A stretch of DNA of 64,000 nucleotides, from positions 3,102,001 to 3,166,000 of the forward strand of contig NZ_CP116887.1 of the NCBI RefSeq assembly GCF_028421645.1. The letters are read 5' to 3'. This stretch comes from Aneurinibacillus sp. Ricciae_BoGa-3 (GTDB lineage Bacteria > Bacillota > Bacilli > Aneurinibacillales > Aneurinibacillaceae). Below are positions 46,997 to 54,536 of this stretch, piece by piece. Under the pieces are notes generated by a model, which saw only the letters and a list, made by a program, of their open reading frames with translations, was not told the origin of the DNA and ran no database searches. Made by a program: the position numbers and the translations under genes. Every line of letters starts with the position of its first letter. Position 1 is the stretch's first letter.

Positions 46997-48082
46997 TCAC
47001 CTAGTCCTTGTATATACAGGACCCGGGCTTTGGATGATGTATTTTTTTACTTGCAACGATAACAGAATATAAGACAAATGTGAAGCAGCAATATTTATTT
47101 TTGCAGCCAGCGCTTCCAGAGAAATGCAATCAAAGGGTATTTGCTCCAGAAGCACCAGCTCTTCATCCGTGAGCCCGGCTTCGGTCGACTGTCTATTCTG
47201 GGGAGCAGAAAGTAAGTGGGGATACTCTTCTATTATATCCTGAATGCTGTGCACCAACTTTGCCCCCTGCTGAATCAAATAATGGCAGCCTGCGCTCTTA
47301 GGAGAATGGATTGGGCCAGGGATAGCAAAGACATCCCTGCCCTGCTCCATCGCCATATCTGCCGTGATGAGCGAACCGCTTCTTGATGCTGCCTCGACCA
47401 CAATCGTGCCAAGTGACAAACCGCTGATGATCCGGTTTCTTTCGGGAAAGTAACCTTTATTAAACGCCGTACCCGGCGGATATTCGGAAAGCAGCAGCCC
47501 ATATTCTTTAACTCTGGCAAATAATGCTTTATTTTCATTTGGATAAATTTGATCAATGGCACATCCAAGCACACCGATAGTCAGTCCACCTGCCTCTAAC
47601 GCCCCTTTATGTGCCTGGCTGTCAATGCCACGGGCCAGGCCGGATACAACTGGAATACCTCTGTCAGCTATCTCCTGTGCGAGTGAGCAGGCGACATTTT
47701 TCCCATATACCGTTGGTGTTCGGGTGCCAACGATCGACAATTTGTCCTTGTTTAGCAATTCAAGATTGCCAATCGCGTAGAGCAGTTCAGGCGGATCGGG
47801 AATTTCAGACAAACAACCAGGGTATCTTTCATCTTTGCGCGTGAGAATATGAATGTTTCTCTCTCTACAATACGCATATTTACGCTTTGCCGCTTCAAGG
47901 GAAAATTGATTTTTTATTAAATCTGCCAATTCTGCTGAGACTTGAAGGGCCTCCTGAATGTTGCTGACAGAATCCCTTGAGTAGTTGGTGCGATACTCTT
48001 GTTGGGCAGCTCTTCTTAACGTTTTACGCCCTACGTTTGCAATGGATGACAATCCGAGCATAATAAGAATAGCGTTTTCCAT
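46997..48082 (-). CDS. dprA: DNA-processing protein DprA
   Basis: Protects incoming single-stranded DNA and loads RecA during transformation. It is 361 aa. An N-terminal HhH/SAM-like part is followed by the extended Rossmann fold with SIVGTRTPTVYG, SGLARGIDSQAHKGAL and PERNRIISGLS. The C-terminal 60 residues are a winged-helix domain. I chose the ATG at 48082 behind AAAGGAGG. It is in the conserved sucCD-dprA-topA-trmFO order. Confidence 0.95.
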   Translation of the reverse strand: MENAILIMLGLSSIANVGRKTLRRAAQQEYRTNYSRDSVSNIQEALQVSAELADLIKNQFSLEAAKRKYAYCRERNIHILTRKDERYPGCLSEIPDPPELLYAIGNLELLNKDKLSIVGTRTPTVYGKNVACSLAQEIADRGIPVVSGLARGIDSQAHKGALEAGGLTIGVLGCAIDQIYPNENKALFARVKEYGLLLSEYPPGTAFNKGYFPERNRIISGLSLGTIVVEAASRSGSLITADMAMEQGRDVFAIPGPIHSPKSAGCHYLIQQGAKLVHSIQDIIEEYPHLLSAPQNRQSTEAGLTDEELVLLEQIPFDCISLEALAAKINIAASHLSYILLSLQVKKYIIQSPGPVYTRTR

Positions 48083-48144
48083 TTTATCTCCTCCTTTCAG
48101 CATATTTTCTCTATAAAAATGTTAAATCCTTCCATATCTTTAAA

Positions 48145-48178
48145 ACAAAAAAAGAGCTCCCGAAATTCGAGAGCTCTT
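48145..48178 (-). terminator. terminator after sucD
   Basis: AAGAGCTC (48152-48159) and GAGCTCTT (48171-48178) form an 8-bp stem, extended inside by CGA/TCG after one mismatch. On the - strand it is followed by a seven-T run and TGTTTT. It is a textbook intrinsic terminator of the sucCD operon. Confidence 0.92.
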
Positions 48179-48190
48179 CAGTAATCCCTA

Positions 48191-49096
48191 TTATTTTACC
48201 GTTCTGCATGCTTCAAGCAGCCCGCGTTCTTCCAGAACAGCAATAAGCGTTTCACCCATAACAGAAGGCGTTTTAGCAACACGGATTCCGCATGCTTCCA
48301 TTGTTTTAATCTTTTCAGCAGCTGTACCTTTACCACCGGAAATAATGGCACCAGCATGTCCCATGCGTTTTCCTGGAGGTGCAGTCTGGCCGCCAATAAA
48401 GCCTACAACAGGCTTCTTCATATTGGCTTTTACCCATTCAGCAGCTTCTTCTTCAGCAGTACCGCCGATTTCACCGATCATGATAACCGCTTCTGTATCC
48501 GGGTCTTCATTAAATAGCTTAAGTGTGTCAATGAAGTTAGTCCCATTAACCGGGTCTCCGCCGATACCTACAGCTGTAGATTGGCCAACGCCGTTTGTCG
48601 TTAACTGGTGGACCGCTTCATATGTGAGGGTTCCAGAACGGGAAACAATGCCGACTTTACCTGGTGCATGAATATAGCCAGGCATAATGCCGATTTTGCT
48701 TTGGCCAGGTGTAATAACACCCGGGCAGTTGGGTCCGATCAAGCGGGATTTACTGCCTTCCATGTAGCGTTTTACTTTAACCATATCCAGCACCGGTATG
48801 CCTTCAGTGATACATACAACCAGCTCAATCTCCGCTGCGACCGCTTCCATAATCGCGTCAGCTGCGAAAGCCGGCGGTACATAAATAACGGATGCGTTAG
48901 CGCCTGTTTCTTTTACAGCTTCCGCAACGGTATCAAATACCGGGAAGCCTTCTACTTCGGTACCACCCTTGCCTGGTGATGTACCGCCAACCATTTGCGT
49001 ACCGTATTCGCGGCAGCCGATCGCATGGAATAAACCTGTTGCACCTGTAATCCCCTGGGTAATTACTTTTGTATCTTTATTAATAAGGATACTCAT
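48191..49096 (-). CDS. sucD: succinyl-CoA synthetase alpha subunit
   Basis: TCA-cycle enzyme subunit that carries the phospho-His and binds CoA. It is 301 aa. The CoA-binding Rossmann region is [11 protein letters not shown] and [20 protein letters not shown] is in the centre. The active His is in [18 protein letters not shown] near residue 245. It lies 20 nt after sucC. Confidence 0.98.
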   Translation of the reverse strand: MSILINKDTKVITQGITGATGLFHAIGCREYGTQMVGGTSPGKGGTEVEGFPVFDTVAEAVKETGANASVIYVPPAFAADAIMEAVAAEIELVVCITEGIPVLDMVKVKRYMEGSKSRLIGPNCPGVITPGQSKIGIMPGYIHAPGKVGIVSRSGTLTYEAVHQLTTNGVGQSTAVGIGGDPVNGTNFIDTLKLFNEDPDTEAVIMIGEIGGTAEEEAAEWVKANMKKPVVGFIGGQTAPPGKRMGHAGAIISGGKGTAAEKIKTMEACGIRVAKTPSVMGETLIAVLEERGLLEACRTVK

Positions 49097-49116
49097 AACG
49101 CGTATGCCCCACCTTT

Positions 49117-50277
49117 CTATTTTACTAATTCAACGATTTTTTGTGCGCCATCAGCCATCGATTCTGCAGCAACGAGATTTAGGCCGGATTCTCTTAAAAT
49201 TTGCTTGCCGAGTTCAACGTTCGTTCCTTCGAGGCGAACCACAAGCGGACGGTCCAGCTTAACCTCTTTTGCAGCTTCTACAACGCCGGAAGCGATAACA
49301 TCACACTTCATGATACCGCCGAAAATGTTAATGAAGATGCCTTTGACGTTTTCATCGGAAAGGATTAGTTTAAAGGCTGCTGTTACCCGCTCAGCCGTTG
49401 CACCGCCCCCAACGTCGAGGAAGTTAGCCGGATCTCCGCCGTAATGCTTAATAATGTCCATCGTGGCCATGGCCAAACCTGCACCATTAACCATACAACC
49501 AATGTTGCCGTCAAGCGCGATATAGTTCAGTTCATATTTTGAAGCTTCGCTTTCTTTTGGATCTTCTTCCTCCAGGTCACGCAGTTCTACTATGTCTTTG
49601 TGACGGAAAAGCGCATTGGAGTCAAAGTTTAGCTTGGCATCAAGTGCCATGACATTCCCATCACCGGTTACAACGAGCGGATTAATTTCAGCAATGGAGC
49701 AGTCTTTGTCCACAAATGCCGCGTATAAGCTAAGCATAAACTTGGCTGCTTTATTTACAAGTTTTTTTGGAATGTTGATCGCGAAGGCCAGATTGCGTGC
49801 CTGGAACGGCTGCAGGCCTACGGCAGGATCAATTACTTCTTTAATGATTTTTTCCGGGGATCTTTCCGCTACTTCTTCGATCTCCGTACCGCCCTCTTCA
49901 GAAGCCATCATAACTACGCGGCCTGTCTGGCGATCTACGACAACGCCTACATAATACTCTTTCTTAATATCGCATCCTTCTTCAATTAAAAGGCGCTTAA
50001 CTTCTTTTCCTTCGGGACCCGTCTGATGCGTGACAAGCACTTTTCCAAGGATCTCCTGTGCGTATGTACGAACTTCATCGAGGTTTTTTGCAATTTTAAC
50101 ACCGCCTGCTTTTCCGCGGCCGCCAGCATGAATTTGTGCCTTTACGACGTAAACGCTGGAGTTGAGTGTCTTTGCAGCTTCAACAGCTTCATCCACAGTG
50201 AAAGCAACTTTTCCATTCGGCACGACTACACCGTACTGCTTAAGTATCTCTTTACCTTGATACTCATGGATATTCAT
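49117..50277 (-). CDS. sucC: succinyl-CoA synthetase beta subunit
   Basis: ATP-grasp subunit that, with SucD, interconverts succinyl-CoA and succinate with substrate-level phosphorylation. It is 386 aa. The N-terminal motif [16 protein letters not shown] and [16 protein letters not shown] are diagnostic. [17 protein letters not shown] holds metal ligands, and [18 protein letters not shown] is the phosphate-loop region. AGGAGG precedes the ATG. A good promoter lies 90-115 nt upstream. Confidence 0.98.
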   Translation of the reverse strand: MNIHEYQGKEILKQYGVVVPNGKVAFTVDEAVEAAKTLNSSVYVVKAQIHAGGRGKAGGVKIAKNLDEVRTYAQEILGKVLVTHQTGPEGKEVKRLLIEEGCDIKKEYYVGVVVDRQTGRVVMMASEEGGTEIEEVAERSPEKIIKEVIDPAVGLQPFQARNLAFAINIPKKLVNKAAKFMLSLYAAFVDKDCSIAEINPLVVTGDGNVMALDAKLNFDSNALFRHKDIVELRDLEEEDPKESEASKYELNYIALDGNIGCMVNGAGLAMATMDIIKHYGGDPANFLDVGGGATAERVTAAFKLILSDENVKGIFINIFGGIMKCDVIASGVVEAAKEVKLDRPLVVRLEGTNVELGKQILRESGLNLVAAESMADGAQKIVELVK

Positions 50278-50324
50278 TCTCCATCCTCCTAATCCAAAAT
50301 TTCTACCAATAACGCAAAGGGTCC

Positions 50325-50342
50325 CATAATACGATCATTATG
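50325..50342. repeat. inverted repeat in sucC leader
   Basis: CATAAT (50325-50330) and ATTATG (50337-50342) flank a 6-nt centre, beginning roughly 15 nt downstream of the predicted sucC transcription start. It could be an operator or a short leader hairpin. I do not recognise a known regulator's site. Confidence 0.4.
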
Positions 50343-50362
50343 AGCCTACTACTGCGGATACA

Positions 50363-50391
50363 AGTATAGCTTATTCGCTATATTTCGGCAA
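50363..50391 (-). promoter_or_regulatory. sigma-A promoter of sucCD
   Basis: On the - strand TTGCCG (50386-50391), a 17-nt spacer and TATACT (50363-50368) fit the housekeeping consensus well. The predicted start lies about 80 nt before the sucC ATG. Confidence 0.72.
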
Positions 50392-50471
50392 ATACCTGCT
50401 GTAATTTCTGAACAAATAAATTAAGATGGATGCTAAAATCCGATCTTTATTTCCGTTTTTTTACTTAAATG

Positions 50472-50480
50472 TGATATAAT
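50472..50480 (+). promoter_or_regulatory. extended -10 promoter of yifB
   Basis: TGATATAAT is a perfect extended -10 (TGn plus TATAAT at 50475-50480). The -35 region is T-rich and unremarkable, as is usual for extended -10 promoters. The start would lie about 20 nt before the yifB ribosome binding site. It is back to back with the sucC promoter. Confidence 0.65.
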
Positions 50481-50507
50481 TAAAATAACCGGAAAGAGGT
50501 GAGAACG

Positions 50508-52040
50508 ATGTTTGTCCGCGTACTTAGTGCCACTGTGTTCGGCATCGAAGGTATTATTGTAGAGGTAGAAGTAGACATCTCCAACGGGTTGCCATCCTTT
50601 GAAGTCAGCGGCCTCGCAGCATCCTCTGTCAAAGAGGCAAGAGACAGGGTTAAAGCCGCTATCAAAAACAGCGGGTTTAACTTTCCCCTTCAACGGATCA
50701 CGATTAATTTAGCGCCAGCCGATTTGAGAAAAACCGGATCCATGCTCGATGCCGCCATTGCTGTGGGGATATTAGCTGCTAGCGGACAAATTAACATACA
50801 CCCGGAATTCGCGGACTGGATTGTGCTTGGTGAACTTTCACTAGAAGGCAATTTGAGGCCCATTCACGGTATTCTGCCGATGGTGCTTGCCGCAAAAAAA
50901 CACCATTTATCAGGGGTCATACTCCCCCGCCGAAGCCCGGAAAATGCCGAGCGAATTCCAATACCGATGGTTCGCAGCCACTCATTAACAGACTGCATCC
51001 AATATTTATCCGGTGGTAAAGACATTCCAGCTTCCAACAGGTGTGTCATTGGACAGCCGCCGATTCAATCCGTTGAATGTTACAGCGATGTAAAAGGCCA
51101 TACTCAGGCCAAGCGCGCTCTCCAGGTAGCCGCTGCGGGCTTTCACCATCTGTTAATGGTTGGCCCGCCAGGGACCGGGAAAACCATGCTTGCCTCACGA
51201 TTCCACACCATTATGCCGCCTTTAGGTGAAGAGGAATCTCTGGAAGTCGATACGATATACAGTGCCTGCGGATTGCTTAAGCAGCGGATAGGCAGGGAGA
51301 AGCTTCCGCCATTCCGATCGCCTCATTCCTCAAGTACAGCGGCTGGACTCGCGGGCGGTGGAGCGTATCCACTGCCTGGAGAAATGAGTCTGGCCCATAA
51401 CGGAATTCTCTTTCTGGATGAAATCGCCGAGTTTTCACGCAACGTGCTGGAGTTGCTGCGCCAGCCCTTGGAGAGCAAGTATATTACTCTCGTGCGTAAA
51501 GGTGCTAAAATTGTATATCCTTGCCATTTTTTACTATTATCCTCATTAAATCCTTGTCCTTGTGGATCATTGGGATTTGAATCGCCCACCTATACATGTA
51601 CCTGCACCCCCAGTGAAATCAAACGGTACCGAAAAAAGCTCTCCGGACCTTTGATAGACCGGATAGATGTACAGATTGAAGTGCCGCGCATAAACCTGCA
51701 CGAACTGAATGCCCAAAGTTCATTAACGTCGGCAGAAATGCAAAAGCAGGTCATTAAAGCAAGAGAGATTCAGCGAAACCGTTATGAAGGAACGCCATTT
51801 CGCTTTAACTCTGATTTATACGGGCGGTTTATCGGCCATTACATACCCCTTACTTCTTCCACGAAGATGTGGCTTTCTAACCTGTATGAGACACTAGGTT
51901 TGAGCAGCCGTTCCTATGATAAAATTCTTAAAATGGCCAGAACGATTGCCGATTTATCCGCTGATGAACAGGTAACCGAATTCCACATTTCAGAAGCTTT
52001 ACAATATCGCAGCCTGGATCAAAGCTACTGGGAGAAATAA
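50508..52040 (+). CDS. YifB/ComM family AAA+ Mg-chelatase-like ATPase
   Basis: 510 aa. In Gram-negative bacteria the ComM relative is a branch-migration helicase in transformation. The role in Firmicutes is less clear. An N-terminal Lon-protease-like fold domain (1-170) contains FGIEGIIVEVEVDISNGLP and APADLRKTGSMLDAAIA. The AAA+ domain has Walker A GPPGTGKTMLA near residue 220 and Walker B GILFLDEIAEF. A Cys-rich insert reads NPCPCGSLG, then a Mg-chelatase C-terminal lid. GAGGTGAGAACG precedes the ATG at 50508. This is the only long rightward gene of the left 58 kb and it breaks the ylqH-sucC neighbourhood known in B. subtilis. Confidence 0.93.
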   Translation: MFVRVLSATVFGIEGIIVEVEVDISNGLPSFEVSGLAASSVKEARDRVKAAIKNSGFNFPLQRITINLAPADLRKTGSMLDAAIAVGILAASGQINIHPEFADWIVLGELSLEGNLRPIHGILPMVLAAKKHHLSGVILPRRSPENAERIPIPMVRSHSLTDCIQYLSGGKDIPASNRCVIGQPPIQSVECYSDVKGHTQAKRALQVAAAGFHHLLMVGPPGTGKTMLASRFHTIMPPLGEEESLEVDTIYSACGLLKQRIGREKLPPFRSPHSSSTAAGLAGGGAYPLPGEMSLAHNGILFLDEIAEFSRNVLELLRQPLESKYITLVRKGAKIVYPCHFLLLSSLNPCPCGSLGFESPTYTCTCTPSEIKRYRKKLSGPLIDRIDVQIEVPRINLHELNAQSSLTSAEMQKQVIKAREIQRNRYEGTPFRFNSDLYGRFIGHYIPLTSSTKMWLSNLYETLGLSSRSYDKILKMARTIADLSADEQVTEFHISEALQYRSLDQSYWEK

Positions 52041-52059
52041 AAGTTTCGACAATTTTTTC

Positions 52060-52159
52060 TGTGGATAACTATATCTACAACAGAGATTCTTCTGGGAGCA
52101 GGAAATTTCACGTCTCAGCAGATTTCATACACAGGTTATTAACAACCCATTGTGGATAA
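52060..52159 (+). promoter_or_regulatory. DnaA box cluster upstream of sda
   Basis: TGTGGATAA, the reverse complement of the perfect DnaA box TTATCCACA, occurs at 52060-52068 and 52151-52159. Two 7-of-9 matches lie between them on the + strand (52071-52079 and 52136-52144). The second perfect box is 8 nt upstream of the sda -35. In B. subtilis DnaA activates sda from such boxes, coupling sporulation to replication status. Confidence 0.85.
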
Positions 52160-52167
52160 CAGAACGC

Positions 52168-52196
52168 TTGTTCTGTACATAAAACGGTGCTACAAT
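52168..52196 (+). promoter_or_regulatory. sda promoter
   Basis: TTGTTC (52168-52173), a 17-nt spacer and TACAAT (52191-52196) form a good sigma-A promoter about 30 nt before the sda ATG. A perfect DnaA box adjoins its -35. Confidence 0.75.
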
Positions 52197-52227
52197 ATGG
52201 AAAAAGGTGAACACTGGGGGGCTTAAT

Positions 52228-52377
52228 ATGAATTTACTCTCGGATGAAGTGCTCCTTGATGCGTACTTTAAGGCCATACAACTAAAGCTTGAAAAAGATT
52301 TCATCCTGCTGCTGTATAGCGAAATTCAAAGAAGGAATCTGCCGGAGATCCAAGAACCTCGGTTTTTAATTGTATAG
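52228..52377 (+). CDS. sda: sporulation checkpoint inhibitor Sda
   Basis: Small protein that blocks autophosphorylation of sporulation histidine kinases (KinA type) when replication is active or damaged. It is 49 aa; the family is about 46-52 aa. The helical hairpin is clear: LSDEVLLDAYFKAIQLKLEK, then DFILLLYSEIQRRNL, which matches the family consensus LSDE-LL--YFKA----L--DFI-L---EI-RR-L. The C-terminal tail (PEIQEPRFLIV) differs from B. subtilis. GGGGGG lies 6 nt before the ATG. The strong promoter, DnaA boxes upstream and a terminator downstream make it a single-gene unit. Confidence 0.95.
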   Translation: MNLLSDEVLLDAYFKAIQLKLEKDFILLLYSEIQRRNLPEIQEPRFLIV

Positions 52378-52494
52378 TCTACTGCAACATCGAAATGGCA
52401 TGCAGCATACTGTGACTGGGGGGTAACAGCGAAGCTGCTCTGATACATTGAAAGAAAGATTTCCTTAAGCCGATGCGATAAACGAACTCTGCAA
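52378..52494 (+). other. sda 3' untranslated region
   Basis: About 115 nt lie between the sda stop and its terminator. It contains a GGGGGG run and no start with a credible reading frame. I see no gene here. It could be a structured 3' UTR. Confidence 0.5.
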
Positions 52495-52535
52495 AAAGAT
52501 TGATCACTTGGGAACCGGGTGAACAATCTTTTTTT
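52495..52535 (+). terminator. terminator of sda
   Basis: AAAGATTG (52495-52502) pairs with CAATCTTT (52524-52531), with an inner TCAC/GTGA, followed by a T-run to 52535. It ends the sda transcript. Confidence 0.85.
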
Positions 52536-52632
52536 ATGTTGATCAACATAAAAATCACGCTGGTACAATAAGAATAAACAATTACTTTAACACTTTAAAG
52601 TAACATGTTGAGTAGAGAACTGAAATTTCATT

Positions 52633-52658
52633 GCGGACGAAAGTCCGCTTTTACTTTT
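52633..52658 (+). terminator. short hairpin with T-rich tail
   Basis: GCGGAC and GTCCGC form a 6-bp stem with a GAAA tetraloop, followed on the + strand by TTTTACTTTTT. It lies just beyond the presumed 3' end of the group II intron. It could be a rightward terminator or part of the intron's insertion site. Confidence 0.45.
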
Positions 52659-52659
52659 T

Positions 52660-53709
52660 CCAGCTCCCCCTGCATCAAACCGGACGTGAGGTTTTCCCTC
52701 ATCCAACTTTCCGATGTTCTTCTTTCCTCCGCTTTACGGTACTTTCTCAGACCACAAGTTTCTTTAATCCAGATTTTTGAGCCATGATGCCCACCAGTCC
52801 GAATTTATGATGTTTTTTACGACGATTCAGTTTCTTGTTCCAAAACAGTGTCAGTCTCTTTCGAATGTACCAGTCGATTTTATTTAGAAATTTATTGGCA
52901 AACGAGTCCAAGGCATAGTAGTTTCTCCACCCTTGTATGCGTGGATTAAGTTCTTCAACCATCTGATTCATCGTCCAGAACAGTCGATTTCTCGGCTCTG
53001 TGACTCTTTTACCTTTTGCTTCATTTTCTTCATGGCCTTCTTCGAAGGGTAGCTTCTTAGGATATGGCGCTCCATTCCTTTAATCTGTTTTGGAATTTTC
53101 CGGTGATGCATCCCCAGGAAATCGAAACCTTCTTGATCCCCCCATAGGTTGACCAGTTTGGATTTAGACGTGTTCATTTGTAACTCCAGTTTTGAGAACA
53201 CAGCTTTGAGCACGCTGATCGACTCTAAGGCTTGTTTCTTGGTTTTGCACAAGATAACGAGATCATCGGCATATCGCACCAGCGTGCCGAGTTCGGTGAA
53301 TTTCTTCTCCCAAATCGTATCCAGGTAATTAAGATAAATGTTGGCTAACAAAGGGGAAATGACACCACCTTGTGGACTTCCGATTGCAGTCTCGTACAAC
53401 ATACCGATCCCCATACACCGGAGAGTTCTTCCATGCTGCGCTTCCAAGCTCTTCACACGTTCCTTGGCCTTCGCCCATATTCGCAAGGCTCGGCTCTCCC
53501 TTGTCCTTTTCAGGTTCTTTTTGGCGATGCGGCAGGATTCACTTCATGTTACGGTCTGCTGTTTTGCTTGCTCCCCTTGCGGGGCTACGTTTTCACAGGG
53601 CTTCAACCTTAGGATTTCTCCACCAGTTGCCTGATAGCTACGAGGCGACTTGGTTCTTACCTCGACCGGACTTTCACCGGCTAGTTGTGCCTAGCTTGGC
53701 TGGGCGCGC
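52660..53709 (-). mobile_element. decayed group II intron
   Basis: Read on the - strand, the segment begins at about 53709 with GCGCGCCCAGCC (canonical introns start GUGYG). The familiar domain I stretch follows (ACTAGCCGGTGAAAGTCC and further), and the segment ends near 52660. Shortly before that end is a domain V-like hairpin, GATGAGGGAAAACCTCACGT. Between them lies a broken reverse transcriptase/maturase. Both ends seem present, so the ribozyme could still splice with help in trans, but its own protein is dead. The boundaries are approximate and I did not determine the intron class. Confidence 0.85.
52747..53486 (-). pseudogene. group II intron reverse transcriptase/maturase, truncated and frameshifted
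   Basis: Two overlapping fragments. The first (52968-53486) joins intron leader sequence directly to ETAIGSPQGGVISPLLANIY, RT block 4-5, so the RT fingers and about 200 residues are deleted. The catalytic YADD is intact (VRYADDLVILC), followed by GFDFLGMHHRK. Near 52970-52990 a one-base shift moves the frame into the second fragment (52747-52971). That fragment holds the maturase X domain (ELNPRIQGWRNYYALDSF) and ends without an HNH endonuclease domain. A functional protein is about 420-460 aa, so this copy cannot be active. Confidence 0.88.
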
Positions 53710-53747
53710 ATATAAAAAAGCGCATATAAAAAAGCGCATATAAAAAA
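53706..53747. repeat. three tandem copies of a 14-bp unit at intron 5' junction
   Basis: The unit GCGCATATAAAAAA occurs three times head to tail (53706-53719, 53720-53733, 53734-53747). On the - strand each copy is a T-run followed by ATATGCGC, and the last flows into the intron's first bases. It therefore lies exactly between the upstream terminator's U-tract and the intron. Confidence 0.92.
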
Positions 53748-53767
53748 AGACTGCTGAAGTTCAGCAG
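53742..53767 (-). terminator. terminator of the rnhB-ylqG-ylqH-yraN unit
   Basis: CTGCTGA (53751-53757) pairs with TCAGCAG (53761-53767), and on the - strand a run of seven T follows. It ends leftward transcription from yraN 135 nt upstream. The group II intron lies directly downstream on the same strand. Confidence 0.8.
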
Positions 53768-53901
53768 CCTATCAAAAGAGGAGGTTGATGTCGAGCTTAC
53801 CCCATTGTATGCCTGCTCCTTTGAGAAGGACGGGTACAACAGCCCGTGTTTGAGAAAATATTTTCTTTCGAAAACGGCTGCTATCAGGGCATACCCTTGA
53901 G
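53768..53901. other. intergenic stretch, no gene supported
   Basis: Between yraN and its terminator lie about 130 bp. A leftward open frame covers it, overlapping the end of yraN, but it lacks its own start and ribosome binding site and resembles no family I know. I regard it as yraN 3' untranslated sequence. Confidence 0.5.
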
Positions 53902-54270
53902 CTAAAAGGCGTAAGGAATATGCAATATGTCCAGCTGCTGTCCGGTGTACGTAAGTACCACGACATCAAACCGGATACCAGCCTGGCCTTTGTACTTCTG
54001 GAGGTACTCTATAGCAACCGCCCGTATTTTGCTCTGCTTCCGGGGGGTTATCGCTTCTACTCCATGGCCAAACAACGAAGATTTTCTCGTTTTCACCTCG
54101 ATGAATACGAGCTGGTTGCCGTCAAGCATGATCAGATCAATTTCCCCGTTTTTCGTGCGAAAATTGGCTTGCTGAAAAACAAAACCCTTTTCTTCCAGAT
54201 ATTTCCGGGCGGTTTCTTCTCCAAGTCTGCCAAGCAGTTGGCGTTTAGAACTTCCTGGTTTATCTTCCAT
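53902..54270 (-). CDS. yraN: YraN family (UPF0102) endonuclease-like protein
   Basis: 122 aa, with the restriction-endonuclease-like fold of the Holliday-junction resolvase superfamily. Its cellular substrate is not settled. The motif order is typical: GRLGEETARKYLEEKGF, then FRTKNGEIDLIMLDG, then LVFIEVKTRKSSLFG, so the presumed metal ligands E-D-ExK are all present. Its ATG overlaps the ylqH stop (TAATG). It is last in the rnhB-ylqG-ylqH unit. Confidence 0.93.
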   Translation of the reverse strand: MEDKPGSSKRQLLGRLGEETARKYLEEKGFVFQQANFRTKNGEIDLIMLDGNQLVFIEVKTRKSSLFGHGVEAITPRKQSKIRAVAIEYLQKYKGQAGIRFDVVVLTYTGQQLDILHIPYAF

Positions 54271-54536
54271 TAGTCTATAGCCCGCCTATCTGTCCGATAA
54301 ACAAAAGCGAGAATTTCAGCGACAACTTGATACAGCTCGCCAGGTATTTGCTGGTTGAGCTCCAGCTGCCCGAGAAGTTGGACTAGTGAAGGATCTTCCT
54401 GTACGGGGACGTTGTTTTGCTGCGCTTGTGCAAGAATGTTCTCCGCGATAATCCCCTTGCCTTTCGCCACAACATACGGCGCCTCAGCCTCTTCAGGATT
54501 ATAGCGAATCGCAACAGCTTCTTTACGCTTTTTCAT
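54270..54536 (-). CDS. ylqH: FlhB C-terminal-domain homologue YlqH
   Basis: 88 aa and related only to the cytoplasmic domain of export-switch proteins FlhB/YscU. The segment AVAIRYNPEEAEAPYVVAKG aligns with the part of FlhB after its cleavage site, and LNQQIPGELYQVVAEILAFVYR matches FlhB's last helix. No membrane segments are present and the NPTH autocleavage motif is absent. It overlaps ylqG by 4 nt and yraN by 1 nt. Its function is unknown. Pairing with a FliK-like protein suggests a secretion-related or vestigial switch module. Confidence 0.92.
   Translation of the reverse strand: MKKRKEAVAIRYNPEEAEAPYVVAKGKGIIAENILAQAQQNNVPVQEDPSLVQLLGQLELNQQIPGELYQVVAEILAFVYRTDRRAID

Noticed and set aside
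52326-52568. Leftward 80-codon frame across the sda terminator
   Set aside because: It is antisense to sda and its terminator, and no start signal is present.
52968-53486. Intact reverse transcriptase gene
   Set aside because: The catalytic YADD is present, but the N-terminal RT blocks are absent and the frame breaks before the maturase domain, so it is a pseudogene.
53772-53969. Leftward 65-codon frame overlapping the end of yraN
   Set aside because: No start or ribosome binding site of its own, overlaps a real gene in another frame and matches nothing I recognise.
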